From positions 3,472,001 through 3,536,000 of the forward strand of contig OY751486.1 in the NCBI GenBank assembly GCA_963565915.1: a stretch of 64,000 nucleotides of DNA, written 5' to 3'. Of the stretch, positions 52,878 through 64,000 are shown piece by piece. Numbering within the stretch: the first letter of the stretch is position 1; every line of letters starts with the position of its first letter. This DNA is from Entoloma clypeatum (Eukaryota; Basidiomycota; Agaricomycetes; Agaricales; Entolomataceae). The notes beneath the pieces were generated by a model. It searched no databases. It saw nothing but the letters and a program-made list of their open reading frames with translations, and had not been told where the DNA came from. A program made the position numbers and the translations under genes.

Positions 52878-55800
52878 CTAGTTTTTTATCAATCCGAAGT
52901 ACGGGATAAACTTGGAAAAGAGGATTTTTCCCAGATTCTTAGTTAAAAGGTCTGCAGGGTTGTTCACTCCTTCAATGAATTCGACTGTAATTATCCCTTC
53001 GGAGACTTTTTCTCTGACGAAGTGGAATCGCACGTCAATGTGCTTGGATCGCTTCTCAGTTACAGGGTTGGATGTGATAAAGACGGAGCCGTTGTTATCT
53101 CCGTAGATCGGTACTGATCCGATCTGCATTCCAAGTTCGGCAAGCATGCTTCTCAGCCATGTTGCTGCGCGACTGCAATCTGATAGCGCCATATACTCTG
53201 CTTCTGTAGAAGAGAGGGCGATGGTCTTTTGCGCCGATGATACCCATGTTATCGCTCCAGACGCCAGTGATATGAAGAAGCCGGTGGTAGACCTCCTCGT
53301 GTTCTCATCTGATGCCCAGTCGGAGTCTGTAAATGCATAGATCCCTTTCCCTGAGTCCCCATCGTACATGATCGCGTAATTTTTTGTTGCCTTCAAATAT
53401 CTGCAAATATCCCTAGCCACCTCTAAATGGCGTTTGGTGGGATTTGCGGAAAATTGGGACATTTTGATTACAGCAAAGCAGATGTCGGGCCTCGTTCCGA
53501 TCATCAGATATAGGAGTGATCCGATGACGGATTGGTACTTAGATCGGAGTTCCGCATTGGGTTCATCTTCGGACGCCATGGGTTTGTAGCCCGTAGGGAG
53601 TGGGGTATGGGTGGCATTAGATTCGCTCATCCCCATGCGTGCCAGAATTTTCTCAAGGTAAGGTACTTGATCAATGAAGATCCTCTTCCCACGTTGCCTT
53701 ATTTGGATTGAGAGAAATTCCTTTGGTTCCCCATCGGGCACTAGGTGACCTAGGTCCCTACATTCCCATGTTGTCATGAAGGCCTTCTTCTTTTCTAGCG
53801 TATATTCCCGGTTTGTGCCGAGAAAAGCAGAGTTGTCGACATAGATGACGGCAATTACAATTTCCCCGTTGGTACTTTTGTGAATGAATACTCCCGCATC
53901 GGAGTGAAGCCGGACAAAGCCGAGCCTTTTCATGGAGGAATCAAGTTCCCTCCACCAGGCTAATGCGGCCTGCTTAAGTCCATATAGAGCTTTGAATAGT
54001 TGGTACACGAGGTGTTCTTTCCCTTTTACTATGTAGCCCTCAGGCTGTCGCATATAGATGACTTCACGGAGCGTTCCATAGAGGAAGGCTGATGAGACGT
54101 CCAAAAGTGTCATGAACCACCCTTCAAGGGCTGTCAATGCCAGTATTAATCGGACGGTTTCATATCTTACGACTGGTGAGAAGATCTGATCAAAGTCGAT
54201 CCCTTCTACCTGTGAGAAGCCTTTTGCGACGAGGCGTGCTTTCAGACGCCCATTGGACTTTTCATTGTAAACCCATTTGTTCCTTAGAGCTTTCCTCCCT
54301 TCAGGCAGGGGTACTAGCTCCGTGATCACCCCGCGGTGTTTGAGCATATCTAGCTCTTTACGTTCAGCCGCATACCAGTCTTCTTTATTTGGAAGAGGGT
54401 ATATGTCTTTGTGGGACATGTCGACAATGCCAACTTGGACTGATATTGCCTCCATCAGGAGGTCATTCATCCATGCCGTTTGACCGCCCAGTCTCCGTCT
54501 TCGATCTAATTTTTCAAGATCAGACGCTGGAGTGTCTTCCCCATAGATGCTTCCTGGCATCTTCCGAACTCGTCGTTCCCTGATCGGTCGATCTGGTACT
54601 TGCTCGGGTTCCGGAGTGGGTACTCGCGGTTCGTCATCAGGCTCACTGGCAGGCAATTCGTTGTCTGATTCAGGTTGATCCTGTTCAATGGGAAGTGGGT
54701 CATGAGGTGTTTCGTTGTGACTTTCGTCGTCGTTGCTGCCAGGGATGAGATCCTCAAACTCATCAGCCGGCTCTGGGTTTTCCATTTCTGGATGGTTTTC
54801 TGGCAAAGGGTCGATGTGGCATCTAGGGTACTTGCTTTCATCAAAGATAGCTTTCCCACCCATGAAAATCGTGTTGGTCTCAGGATCCATGAAGCGGTAT
54901 CCTTCGACCCCTGGTTTTGATCCGAGATAAATCATCAATCGAGATCTTGACTCCAGGGAGTTTCTGCGTTTTTCTTTTGGGATATATATGTATGCTTGGC
55001 ATCCGAAGACTCTGACGCTAGACATGTCGGGGATCTCATTGGTTACCCTGAAGTAAGGGGTTTTCCATTCAAGACGCTGCATGGGGGTTCTGTTGTAGAG
55101 AAATGCTGCGTGTTCCAAACAGAATTCCCACCACATAGGTGGTAAGCATGCATCGAAGCGCAATGCCTGAGATTTTTCCCATAGTGTTCGATTGATCCTT
55201 TCTGCTCTACCATTCTGCTGGTGCTGATATGGGAGCGTGACATCGATCAGAATTCCATGATCGGCAAGTACATCCTTGTATTCGTCAAATTCTCCTCCTC
55301 CATCAACCCGCCACTTTTTAGGGGTAGCGGCAAATTGATTCTGGATCATCGCAAGGAATTGTTTCAGCGCCGTGATGGCGCCTGACTTCTTCCTAAGCAA
55401 GACGACCCAGACATGGGATGAAAAATCGTCCAAAAAGGTAAGGAAATATTTGTACTTATGGTACGATGCCGTGGATATCTGCTTCAAATCCGAATGGATC
55501 AAATCAAAGGGTTTGACAGCCCTTGTCATCGAGTTGGGATAAGATTGATTCGGCATTTTCCCTTTTAGACACCCCGTGCAGTTTTCCTGTGATTTTTCAC
55601 GTACTAACGTTTTGGGTACTCCTTTGGTACTGGTGGGAATCTTATTGAGCGCTTGGTCATTTGGGTGGCCAAGGCGTTTATGCCAGGTTTCGACAGTGAT
55701 TTCGCTAGAGATCGCGTGGATTTGGTCATAGCGTATTTCAGTGTCTAACCAATAAATGGTTTGTCCGAGAATGTGAGGCGAGAACTGTATTTTGTTCTGT

Positions 55801-57027
55801 CCTTTGGAGATGTTGATTTCTCCACGCATTCCGTCTACTTTGTAACCGTGATTAAGGAAGACGCCTAGGGACAATAGGCGTGTGTCCATGTCCGGAATGT
55901 AGAATACAGGTCGGAGAAGGTGGGTTTTTATTTCCCCATTTAGGGTATGCCGTACTGGAACGGCCCCAACTCCGAGAATTTCCAGTTTCTTTCCCTTTTC
56001 AGCTGTTTGGACAAATCGCTTAGCTTTAAGAGGCCTGTAGTATGCGAAGTCCTTGAACTCATGGGTAAAGTGTAACGAGGCACCGGAGTCTAAGATCCAT
56101 TGTGCACGTTCTTTCTCCTTACAGTGTGTGCATGACGCAAAGTGCTTTGTATATTTTTTATACAGATCGTTGTCAATATGATCCATACATTCTGCACTAG
56201 TACTAGCTAATATTCTACACGTCTGTAAGGAGGTGTTATTAGCTTTCCTTAATTGGTCAGATTCAGGAGAGGAAGATGACGAACCGTCAAGTTCAATGAG
56301 CCCATCTTCGAATTGGTCCGGCCCCATCCGCTCGCTTTGATGGTCTATGTCCATCATCCTAAGGGTTTGGTCCAGCGGCGGAGTAACTCGACGCTGCTTG
56401 GACGGTCTTTCGTCTTCTTCTGGGATAATCGTATCCAGAATGCGAAGATTTGACCCTGAGGGGCGAGCACCAATGCCGCGCGCGAGTTTGCGAACATGGT
56501 CATTTTTCTTCCACACGGACGGCTTGCCCGAAGGAAGCCCGGTGTACTGGGATGGAGGCGGGTTCATTCGCTGAAGGAGCGACTGCATCCGCTGAGAGTC
56601 TGGCTGGGCGGTACTCATTGTTTTTCCGCGCCCGGTGACGGTAGTGAAGGATGGTGGAGGGAAGTGTATGGCGGGAGCAACAAACTCAACCGTTTCCTCC
56701 ATATGGTCGGACGTGTTGTCCGCAGTGTTGGCGCTTTTCTTCTGATTGCGCCAGCGTCCTTTTCCCTTCTTCTTTTCAGAAGCGGTACTATGGTCGGTCG
56801 AGTTAGGCTGCTCGTCAGCGTCGTTCTGTGAGGTACTCGGCTTTTGCTGCTTTTCCCATTTGGGGTCCTGCCCCTTTCGCTTTGTCCCAGAAATTTTCTT
56901 GGCCTGCTCATTGGACGTACGAGTAGACCCGACCGAATACTTGCGCCTGTATTCCGAGATGACGCTGTCGGCGACGGCCTGCCATGTGAAGTCATCGGCG
57001 TCGTACACCTGGAAGAGAGCGGTGGAG
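52878..57027 (-). CDS. Copia Gag-Pol polyprotein of the minus copy, open but with YVDN in the RT active site
   Basis: A single open frame of about 1,380 codons enters at the gap in late gag (ADDFTWQAVADSVISEYRR). It passes a Ser/Lys-rich part, protease WILDSGASLHFTHEF, integrase zinc head (TWHKRLGHPNDQ, CTGCLKGKM), integrase core with D-D-E marks (LIHSDLKQ, VDGGGEFDEY, NGRAERINRTLWE), then RT: KWVYNEKSNGRLKARLVAKG, FDQIFSPVVRYETVR, LYGLKQAALAWW. RNase H: FTDSDWASDENTRRSTTGFF, LSSTEAEYMAL, KHIDVRFHFVRE. No nonsense codon is seen. The catalytic box reads VIYVDNSAF instead of the YVDD of the sister copy at 58.2 kb (codon at 53834-53832), which should abolish RT activity. The N-terminus is lost in the N gap. 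Confidence 0.93.
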
Positions 57028-57227
57028 NNNNNNNNNNNNNNNNNNNNNNNNNNNNNNNNNNNNNNNNNNNNNNNNNNNNNNNNNNNNNNNNNNNNNNNNN
57101 NNNNNNNNNNNNNNNNNNNNNNNNNNNNNNNNNNNNNNNNNNNNNNNNNNNNNNNNNNNNNNNNNNNNNNNNNNNNNNNNNNNNNNNNNNNNNNNNNNNN
57201 NNNNNNNNNNNNNNNNNNNNNNNNNNN
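57028..57227. other. Assembly gap of 200 N between two inverted Copia copies
   Basis: Exactly 200 N. The left edge lies in gag of the minus copy, the right edge between integrase and RT of the plus copy. The true distance and order are unknown; any open frame crossing the gap is artificial. Confidence 0.99.
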
Positions 57228-59139
57228 AGAAATGGAAAATCCAGAACCGGCTGATGAGTTTAAGGACCTCATCCCCGGAAATAATGACAATGATAATCAT
57301 TATGAAAAACCTCACGACCCAGTTCCTACTGAACAAGATCACCCTGAATCAGACGATGACTTGCCATCTAACGAGCCAGACGACGACCCACGAGTACCCA
57401 CTCTGGAACCTGAACAAGTACCAGATCGACCGATCAGGGAACGACAAGTTCGGAAGATGCCAGGTAGCATCTATGGGGAAGACACTCCCGCTTCTGATCT
57501 TGAAAAACTAGATCGAAGACGGAGATTAGGCAGTCAAACGGCATGGATAAATGATCTCCTAATGGAAGCAATCTCTATCCAGGTTGGCATCATCGAAATG
57601 TCACACAAAGATATATACACTCTTCCGAACAAAGAAGATTGGTATGCGGCAGAATGAAAAGAGCTAGACATGCTCAAAAACCGTGGGGTGATCACAGAGT
57701 TAGTACCCCTACCTACAGGGAGGAAAGCTCTAAGGAACAAATGGGTTTACAATGAAAAATCCAATGGGCATTTGAAAGCGCGCCTTGTCGCAAAAGGTTT
57801 CTCACAGGTAGAAGGGATCGACTTCGATCAGACCTTCTCACCAGTAGTGAGGTACGAGACCGTCCGGTTGATTCTGGCATTGACAGCCCTTGAAGGGTGG
57901 TTCATGACATTCTTGGACGTCTCATCAGCCTTCCTCTATGGAAGACTCCGTGAGGTAATTTACATGCGACAACCTGAGGGTTATATAGTAAAAGGGAAAG
58001 AACACTTTGTGTACCAACTATACAAAGCCTTATACGGACTCAAGCAGGCCGCATTAGCCTGGTGGAGAGAACTCGATTCTTCCATGAAAAAGCTCGGTTT
58101 TGTCCGGCTACACTCCGATGTGGGAGTTTTTATTCACACAAGTACCAAAGGGAAAATTGTGATCGCCGTCATTTATGTTGATGACTCTGCTTTTCTCGGC
58201 ACAAACCGGGAATACACATTAGAGAAAAAGAAGGCCTTCATGACAACATGGGAATGTAGGGACCTAGGGCACCTGGTGACTGATGGTGAACCAAAAGAAT
58301 TTCTCTCGATCCAAATAAGGCAACATGGGAAGCGGATCCTCATTGATCAAGTACCTTACCTTGAGAAAATACTCGCACATATGGGGATGAGCGAATCCAA
58401 TGCCACCCATACCCCACTTCCGACAGGATACAAACCCATGAAGTCCGAAGATGAACCCAATGCGGAACTTAGGTCCAAATACCAATCCGTCATCAGATCA
58501 TTATTGTACTTAATGATCGGGACAAGACCCGACATTTGTTTTGCCATGATCAAAATGTCCCAATTCTCCGCAAACCCTACCAAGCGCCATTTAGAAGTGG
58601 CCAGGGATATTTGCAGGTATTTGAAGGCAACAAAAAATTACGCGATCATGTATGATGGTGATTCCGGGAAAGGGATCTACGCTTTTACAGACTCTGATTG
58701 GGCGTCAGACAAAAACACCAGGAAATCCACCACTGGCTACTTCATATCGCTGGCGTCTGGAGCAGTAACATGGGTTTTGTCAGCGCAGAAAACCATTGCC
58801 CTCTCATCCACGGAAGCAGAATATATGGCGCTATCAGATTGCAGTCGCGCAGTGACATGGCTTAGAAGCATGCTTGCCGAACTTGGAATGCAGATTGGGT
58901 CAGTCCTGATTTATGGGGATAACAATGGCTCTGTATTCATCGCATCCAATCCTGTAACTGAAAAGCGATCCAAGCACATTGACGTGTGATTCCACTTTGT
59001 CAGGGAAAAAGTATCCGAAGGCGTTATTACAGTCGAATTCATCGAAGGAGTGAATAACCCTGCAGACCTTTTAACTAAGAATCTGGGGAAAATCCTCTTT
59101 AGCAAGTTTATCCCGTACTTCGGATTACTTAAAAACTAG
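57228..59139 (+). pseudogene. Copia Pol (RT-RNase H half) of the plus copy, two in-frame TGA
   Basis: After the gap the frame begins MENPEPADEFKDLIPG and follows the minus copy closely: KWVYNEKSNGHLKARLVAKG, FDQTFSPVVRYETVR, VIYVDDSAFLGTN (intact YVDD), FTDSDWASDKNTRKSTTGYF, LSSTEAEYMAL, to FGLLKN and TAG at 59137. TGA at 57655 (AE*KELDML; Arg in the sister) and at 58987 (HIDV*FHF; Arg in the sister) break it. So this copy has the good active site but a broken frame, the reverse of its partner. Confidence 0.92.
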
Positions 59140-59208
59140 ACAAAGAAAGAGTACCTATATGGGAAAAAGTAAAAATGTATTTAGAAGTATGTACTAAATA
59201 TGGGGGGG

Positions 59209-59515
59209 TGTTGAAACTTTTCCATCACATAGATTAGATTAGATTACATCACATGACCATTTACATATCTTCAATTATATACTTATTTGGTTGGTACAAA
59301 CAGTAGTATGGTATATAAGACCAGGAAACTGTCAATATCAACAAGTTGTCTCTTGACTCTTAACCAGCTCCATCGCTCTCATCAGCCTCAACCGCTCTCA
59401 CCAGCCTCACCCTCCCAAACCATGTAAGTGGCTAGAACGGTTAAGTAGAGTACTTCCACACTGTAGCTGTGTTGCTCAGTACGCCTGTGGCTAGCGCCCA
59501 GGTGGAACTTCAACA
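59209..59515 (+). repeat. Copia 3' LTR of the right plus copy
   Basis: 307 bp, preceded by TGGGGGGG (polypurine tract). The outer flank (TTTTC) does not match the flank of the 51361 LTR (GGAAT), so the two plus LTRs show no common target duplication. Confidence 0.92.
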
Positions 59516-59942
59516 TTTTCCAAACTATCTTAACCTCAAATTCACCTGATATATTACAGGTGATAGCTATAAAAGCCCCCAGATATGCTACATGCAGTTA
59601 GAATTATCAGGAGGGAGTGAGGGAGCCTGGTTTTCAGCTGGGTCAGTATATGTGACGGAATCTGTCACAGGGCGTTACGTCACGTCTTCCCGTGACTCTG
59701 AGGTGTTGCCCACCCCCACTATAATCTGCAATTAAAGCCGAACAAATGATGAAAACTGTAATAAAAATAGTCTTTTTTTCTTCTCGTTACCGATAATTGC
59801 ATGCTGAATCAACATTGAAAAACAACAAGGTGACCTTGCCGGCGAAGCTCGACGTTCTCTAGTCCGATCTATTTGCGGTATATGTATCCCCTAAAACTAC
59901 TTACATCCTTTGTCTTACTATCATCTCTTCTCCGAAATAATC
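59516..59942. other. Boundary of the transposon island and promoter of the next gene
   Basis: Contains CACCTGATATATTACAGGTG, a near-palindrome at about 59542, but no coding sequence. Normal gene-dense sequence resumes after this. Confidence 0.45.
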
Positions 59943-60647
59943 ATGACTTTCTATTACTACCCTGGAGGAACAAGGTATGTACAGTACTTTTTGGCCACCC
60001 ATGAGCAGGACTTCAAGGTTTCTTCTATCCACCACTGTTACCCTACCATAACAGGCTTTGGGTCGAGAATCGGGGGTACCCCTATAACAATGACACGTGC
60101 ACCTGCACCAAGGTGATTATCCCTGAGGATGGGTATATTGACCCCACTCAGCTGAAGTTTGGGGTGTTGGGCAGCAGGTTCTTGGTATGTCCTCTTGTTT
60201 TCCTGGCATGTTGATGAAACTAACTAACTGGTAAACTTTTGAAAGGCGAAACGTGATGGCCAGACCTTCGAGTACCCAAATGGGTTGCAGGAGCCTATCG
60301 TTGTCATTGTCCGCCCCTTACGTGGTTCGTTTCTTCCCCCCTCTTCGTGTGACCCCTAATGAAAAATTGTAGACCCCGGAATTGAGTGGGCCAAGAAAGC
60401 AGCCAGGGTCAGAAGATTTGTCCAGCGCGCTTGGCATGCCTGTGGTCGTGTGGAGGAAACTTTGAAGCGGCGCTATGCTGCCATCTTACTCGGAAAGAAT
60501 AGCTTTGAAAAGGGAGAAGAGGATAAGTTCACTGACAATAGTAGGGGACCGTCAGTGGAAGAGGAAAGGAGTAAACTCGTCCAGGTGCGAATCCTGAAGT
60601 ATAGTTCATCAGGAGCGTTCACAGGCTGGGATAACGATCCAAAGTAA
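59943..60647 (+). CDS. Unknown four-exon gene, about 170 residues
   Basis: ATG 59943 gives MTFYYYPGGTR; an intron to about 60053 joins LWVENRGYPYNNDTCTC and KVIIPEDGYIDPTQLKFGVLG. The next intron (about 60186-60246) joins KRDGQTFEYPNGLQEPIVVI. The last (60324-60372) joins DPGIEWAKKAARVRRFVQRA, GRVEETLKRRYAAILLG and a charged end AFTGWDNDPK, stop 60645-60647. All joins keep frame at GT-AG sites, so I think it is a real gene. There is no signal peptide, membrane helix or domain that I recognise. It lies between the transposon island and the HET-C homologue. Confidence 0.65.
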
Positions 60648-61031
60648 GGACCATAGTGCTATGGTCACAACAACTCGTCTTGTAGCATATATACATGCTC
60701 CTGAGAAGCCTGAGGAAAGGAATAGTGTGAATGATGAGATCACGTCGGATGCCATTGGAATCTGAGAGTCCCTGGCTCACATTGTGCTTGGTTCGGCGTT
60801 GAACAGGTCCCCAACTGCGGCATGAGCATCCCAAACGCAGGACGTTGCGCAGGTGTCGGCGAAGTCGCAACAAGCCCTGAGCTCATGCCGGTGGGACTTG
60901 CAGACTCCGAGAAAGACAAGAATGGCATACACCCCGAAACAATAAATACGATATACACAGAGTCATACAATATGTTACTTCAGTAACCATTCACCGACAT
61001 AGTCCTGACAACCTCGATTCTTTGATCTCCT
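60648..61031. other. Intergenic region between convergent genes
   Basis: 3' ends of the unknown gene and of HET-C. No gene is seen. Confidence 0.45.
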
Positions 61032-64000
61032 TCACCAACCACCAGGGAATCCACCTTGATGCCCATGCCCTTGTCCCTGCTGATGACCAGGAAACTCAGG
61101 CGCTCCACCCGCACCCGGGAACCCAGGACCAGGACCACCAGGGAAACCCGGCACAGGCCCACCAGGGAACGCAGGGGCACTGGCCCCATCACTAAACCCA
61201 AACCCTCCCGGCCCATGATGATGCTGGTGCCCATACCCACCACCACCACCTGCACCTCCATGCTCGGGATATCCCAGCGCACCCGGGAAAGCAGGGGCAC
61301 CACCGCCACCATAAGACGAAGGCGGCGGCGGCGGCGACGTATACGAGGGGTTATACCCGGACTGATGCGAGCTCGTAATAGGCGACGTCGCTCCAAAACC
61401 GGGGAACGGCGGTGGAGACGAGGGAGGCGGAGGTCCAGAAGGTGGCGCATACGATGACGACTGGGGTGGAGATTGCCCATAAGACGAAGGCGGTGGTCCC
61501 ACGGGCGGCGCGTACGATCCACGCCCATGTGCCTGAGAATGTACCCCAGACATGGGCGGTCCCGTGGGTGGAACATACTGCCCTCCTCCTCCTCCTCCAT
61601 ACCCAGGTGCTGCCCCTCCACCAAACGACGACGGCACATCCCTCCCCTGCCCCCGTCCCTGCCCCATCATCTGCCCCATCATCCCCATCAGCCCGCTCCC
61701 CCCCGTTCCACTCTGCGGCTTACCCTGCCCTGGGGAGGACGGCGACCAGTGCGAGTCCTGCGCCCACACCTCGCCGTCCCCGGAGATACGGATGTTCTCA
61801 TGGTTCCGCACCGCATTCTTTGACAGTCGCTGGATGGCCTGGTGTTGGCGCGCCCCGAGCCTGTTGACCCAGTCGTGCATGCACTGCATCATCTCGCGCT
61901 GCACCTTGGAATGTGAGTTGTGAAAGTCAGGGTGGAAGCTGCAGAAAGTTTAAGATGACAAGTGGAAGGAGGGATGAATGCGGGTAAGGTACAGACAGAC
62001 ACTGTAGAATCTCCTCGATAGTATTATGTACGTTCACGGAGTTGTCGTCCCAAGCCTTTGCCACCAATTGCACAGTGTTGTTCTAATAAAAGCATCATCA
62101 GTCCTACTGTCCGCCAGCAATGCTCCTCGACAACATACTACAATGACTTTAGCAACCAAACCAGCAGGTTCATTCAAGATAAGGCCCTATACCGGCATCA
62201 TTATATATCCAGTCTCAAGCAGGCGAATATAAAGCTCACAAAATGGTCTTTACTCAAGAACGAATGGGTGGGATCCGACTAGACAATCTCAAATCAGCAT
62301 GATATATTGAAAGTAACACCTGATGGGCCTGACCGCCCGGGGATCGTTGAACACCTCGTACTGATCATGACTGTTGATTACCTCCCCAGATGCGGCCTGA
62401 AGTCCGCTCGTGGTACTTTTCAGGATTGGTCTGAGGAAGGGCTAAAATGGATTTGTCAGATACCATCCATAAGTCGGACGAAAGATGAAAAACTTACATC
62501 GAGCGTGGTGAGGACAAAAACTGCATATGATGAGATGAACAAGACGGAAGATTACCGAGAAAACACAAAAGGACCCACCAGCAATCGAGTCAGTGATCTT
62601 CTCGAGCAGCGGTCCGAGCCCTGGAATCTTTTCTAAAAGAGGTTAACAACACCATAAGTCACCCACTCAATCTCAAGGAACCAACCACTTGCCAATCGTC
62701 TTCGAAATCTTCTTCACAACTGCAACCAAAAACAATCAAGCTCCCTCACAGAAACAAAAGAAAAACTACCCACCCCCATCTCTCCACGTCAACACAGACC
62801 AAAGCACAGAATGGAGCTCCTGTGGACTCATCTCCTCCGGCTTCTTCCCTCCCCCAGGTATCGGCGCTTGTTGCCCATACCCACCTCCACCCCCGCTACC
62901 TCCATACCCACCATAGCCCCCTCCTGGTGGGCCCCCACCAACCCCAGCACTGGCCCTAATTCTCTCAATCGTCTCCATCTCCTGTGTCATTTCCCCCCCG
63001 GCCCCACCCGGGATGGTCGCAAACAGGCCCTTGAGGACGTCCCCCGGCCCGAGGGTGACCCCGCCTGGCCCAGAGCGCGTCTGAGACTGTGCGGTGGAGC
63101 GCGCTTTGTCGAGCTTTTGGTTGATATCGGTTACGGATGCCTGTGTGTGAGGGAGAGATAGGAGGAAGGGTTAGTGGTGGTGTGATGAGAGAAATGGCAA
63201 AGAGGGAGAAAGGGCTTACGGAGCTCTGCAAGTCGGATAGAGGTTGGGATTTTAATCAGTGGGATGACTTGGAAAATAGAAGTTACGAGCTTACGATGTG
63301 GTCGCCAGCCTCTGCGAAAGGGAGAAAAAAGGTATGAGCGCTTGAAATTGAACGTGTTGAATACGAGAGGACATACCACCCAATAACGAATGGAAGAAAT
63401 CATTCGACCCAAATGTTCCTACAAGAGTGCATACAGTCCATCACCATACCATCGTGAGTGAAAAAAAAACTGACCAGTGACGATCGGCGCGACCCACTGC
63501 CCGTTCGGCGCCTGCACTCTGACCTGATCACCGACATGCAGAAACACATCGGTGTACCCCATCTGCACCAGCGTGAGCTCGCAGAAGTTGGAATGGGCGG
63601 TAAAGTCTTCCAGGGTGTGCAGCTATTCCTTCCAGGTAAGATAGATGAGGGGAAGGGATGGAAAGGGTACTCACAGCAGTTCCAAGAAGCCGATAAGCCT
63701 CGTACTCGTCCTGTTTTTGCCCCTGCGAGCGGTGTTGCCGGCCGAGGTGGATGCACCGCTCGAGGGTACGCCGGACAAGGGCGCGAGAGGTGTCCCAGAG
63801 ACCTTGTTCTGATTGGATTTTTGATCAGCAAGGCAAGGCTGTGGGGCGGGGATGGATCATCACCGTTTGCAATGTAGTTCTTCATGCCAGTACGGGGGTC
63901 GATCTCGAGTTCCCTGGGCTAAGTACGGGGGGACTAAGTCCAGATGTAGAAAAAAGGGATGTAGATGGTGCATACATCGACGGGGCCACGGAGCGCGGGG
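61032..64000 (-). CDS. HET-C: HET-C-like protein (heterokaryon incompatibility/TinC family), 5' part outside the window
   Basis: In Neurospora, HET-C is a glycine-rich protein whose allelic differences trigger heterokaryon incompatibility; in Aspergillus, TinC is the NIMA-interacting relative. From the right edge the minus strand reads LRGPVD, an intron, PRELEIDPRTGMKNYIAN, a segment ending HSNFCELTLVQMGYTDVFLH, VGDQVRVQAPNGQWVAPIVTG, DILKGLFATIPGG-like, EMTQEMETIERIRAS, a Gly-rich insert, KKPEEMSPQELHSVLWSVLTW, VVKKISKTIG, EKIPGLGPLLEKITDSI, then VQREMMQCMHDWVNRLG and KNAVRNHENIRISGDG. A Gly/Pro-rich tail (about 200 residues, FPGGPGPGFPG repeats) ends at the TGA at 61032. There are many introns, some exons only approximately bounded. 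The family call is firm; a role in self-recognition in this fungus is inference. Confidence 0.9.

Noticed and set aside
57028..57227. Open frames on both strands that cross the N block (for example a 1470-codon minus frame and a 303-codon plus frame)
   Set aside because: They contain only unknown bases and join two different Copia copies; the junctions are artificial.
61056..61923. Arg-rich plus-strand frames opposite the HET-C tail
   Set aside because: They are antisense shadows of the Gly/Pro-rich coding repeats.
1..64000. CRISPR arrays, bacterial operons, ribosome-binding sites, riboswitches
   Set aside because: The DNA is eukaryotic nuclear sequence with spliced genes; no regularly spaced direct repeats of CRISPR type were seen.

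Overview
The window looks like nuclear DNA of a filamentous basidiomycete, most likely an Agaricomycete. Protein genes are split by many short GT-AG introns (roughly 34-65 nt). The conserved genes are eukaryotic housekeeping genes (VPS16, SYG1/XPR1, LSM8). The mobile DNA is of fungal type: chromodomain Ty3/Gypsy elements, Ty1/Copia, DIRS-like reverse transcriptase, and a KDZ transposase with a Ulp1-like protease. No species assignment is attempted.

Layout. (1) 1-16.2 kb is a compact host gene block: VPS16 (+), a SYG1/XPR1-like SPX-EXS phosphate exporter (+), tRNA-Thr(AGU) with an 11-nt intron (+), LSM8 (-) divergent from a triose-phosphate/nucleotide-sugar transporter (+), a mitochondrial MGR3-like TPR protein (+), a possible small membrane protein (-), and an MFS transporter (-) whose 5' end faces transposon debris. 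(2) 16.2-59.5 kb is a transposon island: a decayed DIRS-like RT; Gypsy element A (19647-26150, 3' LTR truncated); a KDZ transposase relic with Ulp1-like domain and a convergent partner ORF; Gypsy element B (30570-37847, two 533-bp LTRs that I read as identical, 5-bp TSD CCAAT, nearly intact) inserted into older sequence; an unrecognised multi-exon gene region (38.3-41.9 kb); a DIRS ORF1 fragment; a 2.3-kb TIR-flanked non-coding element; Gypsy element C (46.1-50.6 kb, truncated and mutated); and two Copia copies in inverted orientation separated by a 200-N gap. (3) 59.9-64 kb returns to host genes: an unknown 4-exon gene (+) and a HET-C homologue (-) running off the window end.

The strongest unusual signals are as follows. 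A spliced gene for a canonical Zn2Cys6 cluster protein lies antisense between pol and the 3' LTR of the young Gypsy element B. All three Gypsy families carry an 11-12 nt primer-binding site complementary to their own LTR just downstream of a TATA box, as in Tf1 self-priming. Gag and pol of B and C are joined by a conserved A AAA AAA slippery site just before the gag stop. Almost every nonsense mutation in the island is TGA where the family has Arg, and two catalytic YxDD boxes carry Asp-to-Asn changes in CpG context, suggesting decay by CpG-methylation/deamination rather than random mutation.
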